A stretch of DNA of 36,134 nucleotides from Desulfobacterales bacterium (GTDB lineage: Bacteria; Desulfobacterota; Desulfobacteria; Desulfobacterales; JAOZSB01): assembly GCA_029939895.1 (NCBI GenBank), contig JAOZSB010000010.1, forward strand, positions 1 to 36,134, read 5' to 3'. Of this stretch, positions 34,122 to 36,134 are shown piece after piece; position 1 is the stretch's first letter, and each line of letters starts with the position of its first letter. The position numbers and the translations under genes were made by a program. The notes beneath the pieces are model-generated. The model was not told the DNA's origin. It ran no database searches and saw only the letters and a list, made by a program, of their open reading frames with translations.

Positions 34122-36134
34122 ATGCTTGGAATATTCATCGCTATAATCTGTACTGCTGTGACTGGAACAATTGCTGTTTTTGCTTTACAAGAAGACCAAA
34201 AACAAAAACTGAAAAATTTTCTGATTAAAATAAAAAATTTTGTAATCGTTATTACTGTGGCTACAATAATTGGTTATTTAGCTTATAAAAAAGACCAAAG
34301 ACAAGAACTGATAAATTTTCTGACTGAAATAAAAAATTTTGTGACAGGCCTGTTACCTGACCCTGAATTTATCTGCATATATCAGACTCAAATAATTGTT
34401 TCACTTTCTGTTATATTATTTTTTTTAATTGTCTATATATTAAAGAAGCATTCACAAGACAAAAAGGATAAAAATGATAAACCTTCACCAGTAGACACTC
34501 CCCAAAATGATAACAAACCGATCAGCCCGGCGCAAGAACCCGAACCTGACGATAAAATCGAAAATGATGAAGAGCCAGCGATAATCAATACCCCGGAAGT
34601 ATTAAACCCTGATGTCCTGCCGGGAATCAACCCCCTGCCTGAAATTCATGTCATGCCCTACAGATCAATAAATACTGGCTTTGTTGGCCGGGTTGCGGAT
34701 TTGTGGGGGTTGCACGATATGCTCCAGAAGAGTAGAACGCCTGTTATCACGGCTGATTGTTCGTCAACTGAGTTGTCGCCACAGGATGATAAGGATAAGG
34801 TTGCGCTGGTTTGTGGTATGGGCGGGATTGGGAAGTCGCAGCTTGCGGTGGAGTATGTCCACAGGTTTGGGCATTTATATAAAGGTGGTGTGTTCTGGAT
34901 TGACGCTGAAACAACACGGGCTGACATGGTTGTCAGACTTAGCGTGACTTTGAAGATTGATATTGATGAAAGGCTGACCGATGACGAGCGCATTGAAACG
35001 ATATGGAGTTATTTAACAGGCTTTAAAGCCCCTGTGCTGGTGGTGCTTGATAACTTTAAGGAAACAGGCGAGCTTGGGCCGTGGCTGCCAGTGGATTCTA
35101 CAATCCATACCCTTGTGACGACACGCAGGAAAGACCTTATTGATTACATGACCCTGTCGCTGGATACTTTGAGCAATGAAGAGGGAGCTATACTTATTAA
35201 TTCCAGGGGGCGTGATGTTGATTCAAAGGAGGCTGGAGCATTATCTGAATTATTGGGCGGTCTGCCCCTGGCTTTGGAACTTGCATGTTATTATTTGAAC
35301 AGAAAAAGCACATTGACAATTGAAGACCTTATTATAGAGATTAAAGAACATGGCGAGTTTAAAGCCCTGGAAAAATTTACAGGCAAATACAGCGACCAAC
35401 TACCCACAAAGCATGAAAAGAGTGTTTCTGCAATGTTTGAAATGGCCTGGGATTCTGCCTCTGGCACAGCAAAGGATATACTCAGGGCAATGTCCGTGCT
35501 TGCGCCCTATCCGGTTCCACGCAGGCTTTTAATTAAAATTCTTTATAAAGAAGCAACCCCTGAAAATGAGAACACACTTGATGAAGGCCTGTCTGAACTG
35601 ACAGAAACCCTTGCCCTGACGACCCTTGACGATGACAGCGACCCAATCTGCCACCGCCTTGTAATCGGTTTTGTGCTGACCATTCTTGAAGACGAAGAGT
35701 TTTGCAAAACCCTGGCCCATGCGGTACTTGAGGAGATGAATCGGGTTGAGGACGAATACGACACAGCATCCTATGTTGAATTAGAAAAGGTGGTTCCCCA
35801 CGGGGTTCATCTTTTAGCTACCGACTACCTCGACATAGAGCCGAAAGTCGATATGGGAATTCAAATCACATTTCATTATCGTAAACACGGGCAACTCAGG
35901 CTTGCAGAAAAATATGGAAGAGAGACCCTAAAAACTGCACAGGACAACCTATACCCGGGCCATGAAACTATTGCAAAGATTAGCTCCTATCTGGCATCGG
36001 TTTTACAAGACCTCGGTGACCTTGATGAAGCAAAGGAGCTTTTTGAAAAAGCACTTGAATCGGACATCAAAACCTTTGGACAGGATCATTCAACAGTTGC
36101 CATACGCCGTTCCAATCTGGCATTGGTTTTAAAA
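34122..36134 (+). CDS. Membrane-anchored NB-ARC/STAND ATPase with TPRs, 3' truncated
   Basis: The frame is open from ATG 34122 (GAGGG upstream) to the right edge, 671 codons, with no stop. Residues 4-22, 40-56 and 90-107 are hydrophobic, so it is anchored in the membrane. Two copies of a 17-residue motif lie between them (EDQKQKLKNFLIKIKNFV at 24-41; KDQRQELINFLTEIKNFV at 57-74). A Pro/Asp-rich linker (~110-175) follows. The ATPase has FVGR (187-190), P-loop GMGGIGKS (232-239), Walker B LVVLDNF (306-312), LVTTRR and GGLPLALELA (379-388). TPR-like helices start ~590 (LRLAEKYGRETLKTAQ, YLASVLQDLGDLDEAKELFEKA). STAND proteins of this design act in signalling or antiphage defence; no defence neighbours are visible to the left. 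The effector is not obvious because the C-terminus is missing. Confidence 0.85.
   Translation, partial: MLGIFIAIICTAVTGTIAVFALQEDQKQKLKNFLIKIKNFVIVITVATIIGYLAYKKDQRQELINFLTEIKNFVTGLLPDPEFICIYQTQIIVSLSVILFFLIVYILKKHSQDKKDKNDKPSPVDTPQNDNKPISPAQEPEPDDKIENDEEPAIINTPEVLNPDVLPGINPLPEIHVMPYRSINTGFVGRVADLWGLHDMLQKSRTPVITADCSSTELSPQDDKDKVALVCGMGGIGKSQLAVEYVHRFGHLYKGGVFWIDAETTRADMVVRLSVTLKIDIDERLTDDERIETIWSYLTGFKAPVLVVLDNFKETGELGPWLPVDSTIHTLVTTRRKDLIDYMTLSLDTLSNEEGAILINSRGRDVDSKEAGALSELLGGLPLALELACYYLNRKSTLTIEDLIIEIKEHGEFKALEKFTGKYSDQLPTKHEKSVSAMFEMAWDSASGTAKDILRAMSVLAPYPVPRRLLIKILYKEATPENENTLDEGLSELTETLALTTLDDDSDPICHRLVIGFVLTILEDEEFCKTLAHAVLEEMNRVEDEYDTASYVELEKVVPHGVHLLATDYLDIEPKVDMGIQITFHYRKHGQLRLAEKYGRETLKTAQDNLYPGHETIAKISSYLASVLQDLGDLDEAKELFEKALESDIKTFGQDHSTVAIRRSNLALVLK

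Overview
The window looks like chromosomal DNA of an anaerobic sulfate-reducing bacterium of the Desulfobacterota, most likely Desulfobacterales-like. The grounds are a DsrC with both C-terminal redox cysteines, an hdrA-flxDCBA electron-transfer operon whose HdrA carries an in-frame UGA read as selenocysteine, a siroheme decarboxylase (AhbA/AhbB family), a large folate/methyl-transfer presence, and many PAS-type sensor kinases. No 16S, tRNA or other taxonomic marker is present, so this placement is inference. The DNA is moderately AT-rich with strongly AT-rich intergenic spaces full of palindromic repeats.

Layout, left to right. 1-848: 3' part of a formylglycine-generating-enzyme-fold (FGE/SUMF1) protein. 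1016-6033, plus strand: MoeA fused to a periplasmic-binding-like domain, archease, RtcB RNA ligase and UppP undecaprenyl-diphosphatase; a pair of long palindromes sits between archease and rtcB. 6057-9250, minus: a small exported protein with a possible nuclease fold and a three-PAS hybrid histidine kinase. 9967-10758: exported amino-acid-binding-type protein. 10818-14913: methylenetetrahydrofolate reductase with a zinc-binding C-terminal domain (minus), an endonuclease/exonuclease/phosphatase-fold lipoprotein (plus), a MetE/MtaA-like methyltransferase (minus) and a 54-residue rubredoxin (minus). 14914-16370: gene-poor, with a good promoter, a small membrane-protein gene apparently split by a frameshift, and a MITE-like repeat. 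16371-19540, minus: carbon-nitrogen hydrolase, siroheme decarboxylase subunit, polytopic membrane protein, YjbQ. 19845-28311, minus: dsrC, then (reading upstream) flxA, flxB, flxC, flxD and a 1482-residue selenoprotein hdrA. 28694-32325, plus: sensor kinase with a Rossmann-like input domain, sigma-54-dependent response regulator, archaemetzincin. 32326-34121: amino-acid racemase embedded in nested inverted repeats. 34122 to the right edge: membrane-anchored NB-ARC/STAND ATPase with TPRs, cut by the window end.

The functional centre is the 8.5-kb minus-strand block. HdrA (flavin and Fe-S, with a built-in GltD-like NAD(P)H module and a second HdrA module in the same chain), FlxD (MvhD-type), FlxC, FlxB and FlxA (FAD/NAD) should form a soluble electron-bifurcating or confurcating complex linking NAD(P)H, ferredoxin and a thiol/disulfide partner. 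DsrC, the sulfur-carrier protein of sulfite reduction, follows directly, but no hdrB or hdrC is present. The divergent kinase/regulator pair is a plausible control circuit for this block. The most useful corrections to a routine annotation are: hdrA is one selenoprotein gene, not two ORFs; a rubredoxin gene too short for most ORF calling lies at 14749-14913; the last gene is open through the window edge; and much of the intergenic space is made of structured mobile repeats.
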